Assembly: GCA_963712715.1 (NCBI GenBank)
Contig: CAVQJI010000037.1
Span: 1-64,000 of the forward strand
From: JAFEDN01 sp963712715
Lineage (GTDB): Bacteria > Pseudomonadota > Gammaproteobacteria > Coxiellales > Coxiellaceae
Direction of reading: 5' to 3'
Length of the DNA stretch: 64,000 nucleotides
How positions within the stretch are numbered: position 1 is the first letter of the stretch; the number at the start of each line of letters is the position of its first letter. A model generated the notes under the pieces. It was not told the DNA's origin and did no database searches. It saw only the letters and a program-made list of their open reading frames with translations. The translations under genes and the position numbers were made by a program. Below, one piece after another: positions 63,954 to 64,000 of this stretch.

Positions 63954-64000
63954 AGGATACTTGAATTTCTTAATGTAAATGATATTGATTATTACTATAA

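Noticed and set aside
1..64000. tRNA, rRNA or riboswitch genes.
   Set aside because: I found no cloverleaf, rRNA segment or known aptamer in the intergenic gaps by eye; a covariance-model search would be needed to exclude small RNAs.

Overview
The window looks like the chromosome of a gammaproteobacterium of the order Legionellales, most probably a Coxiellaceae-type host-associated bacterium. Supporting this are a Com1-type DsbA-like protein directly upstream of glyQS and next to rpoH, a giant coiled-coil protein beside the remains of a second one, and a eukaryote-like F-box/ankyrin protein. The housekeeping blocks are otherwise in standard gammaproteobacterial order. The taxonomic call is inference from gene content. 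I saw no rRNA, tRNA or CRISPR array.

Layout. 1-11.9 kb: two very large coiled-coil genes of unknown function; the first is heavily disrupted at its 5' end, the second (2588 aa) ends in a polyserine tail. 12-18.5 kb: gmhB, an aromatic amino-acid permease and fmt on the minus strand, then dprA-smg-topA on the plus strand. 18.8-24 kb (minus): a small secreted protein, then com1-glyQ-glyS, and rpoH. 24.1-27.5 kb: an F-box/ankyrin gene built from two tandem copies of one module. 27.6-31.2 kb: ilvE, a hypothetical gene, a glycine-zipper lipoprotein, lemA and an HtpX-like protease. 31.7-41 kb: lspA, a small XRE regulator, ftsEX, an outer-membrane barrel gene, ftsY, rpiA, csrA, an HPF/cold-shock fusion, cdd, a purine nucleoside phosphorylase and pdxH. 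41-51 kb: the lptD-surA-pdxA-ksgA block with a toxin-antitoxin pair inserted between pdxA and ksgA, the amgK-murU cell-wall recycling pair divergent from lptD, and a DMT-family transporter. 51.6-55.3 kb: parE and waaA. 55.5-61.3 kb: a complete three-gene RND efflux operon. 61.3-64 kb: an AAA ATPase gene under a duplicated palindromic promoter, a paralogue of the 18.8 kb secreted protein, and a CPBP-family membrane protein.

Two features run through the whole window. First, intergenic DNA is filled with dispersed palindromic elements. At least seven share one core palindrome. Four of these carry an outer element with CATAGGCGTCA ends, and at two of them 11-bp direct repeats look like target-site duplications. 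A second repeat family sits at gene 3' ends and has rewritten the last codons of several proteins. Two further MITE-like elements are present. Second, an unusual number of genes, including normally essential ones (topA, parE, lptD, waaA), contain exactly one single-base frameshift, often in a homopolymer. I read these mainly as consensus errors of the sequence, but they must be resolved before any biological conclusion. The part of the first coiled-coil gene before base 1000 carries several lesions and may be truly decayed.
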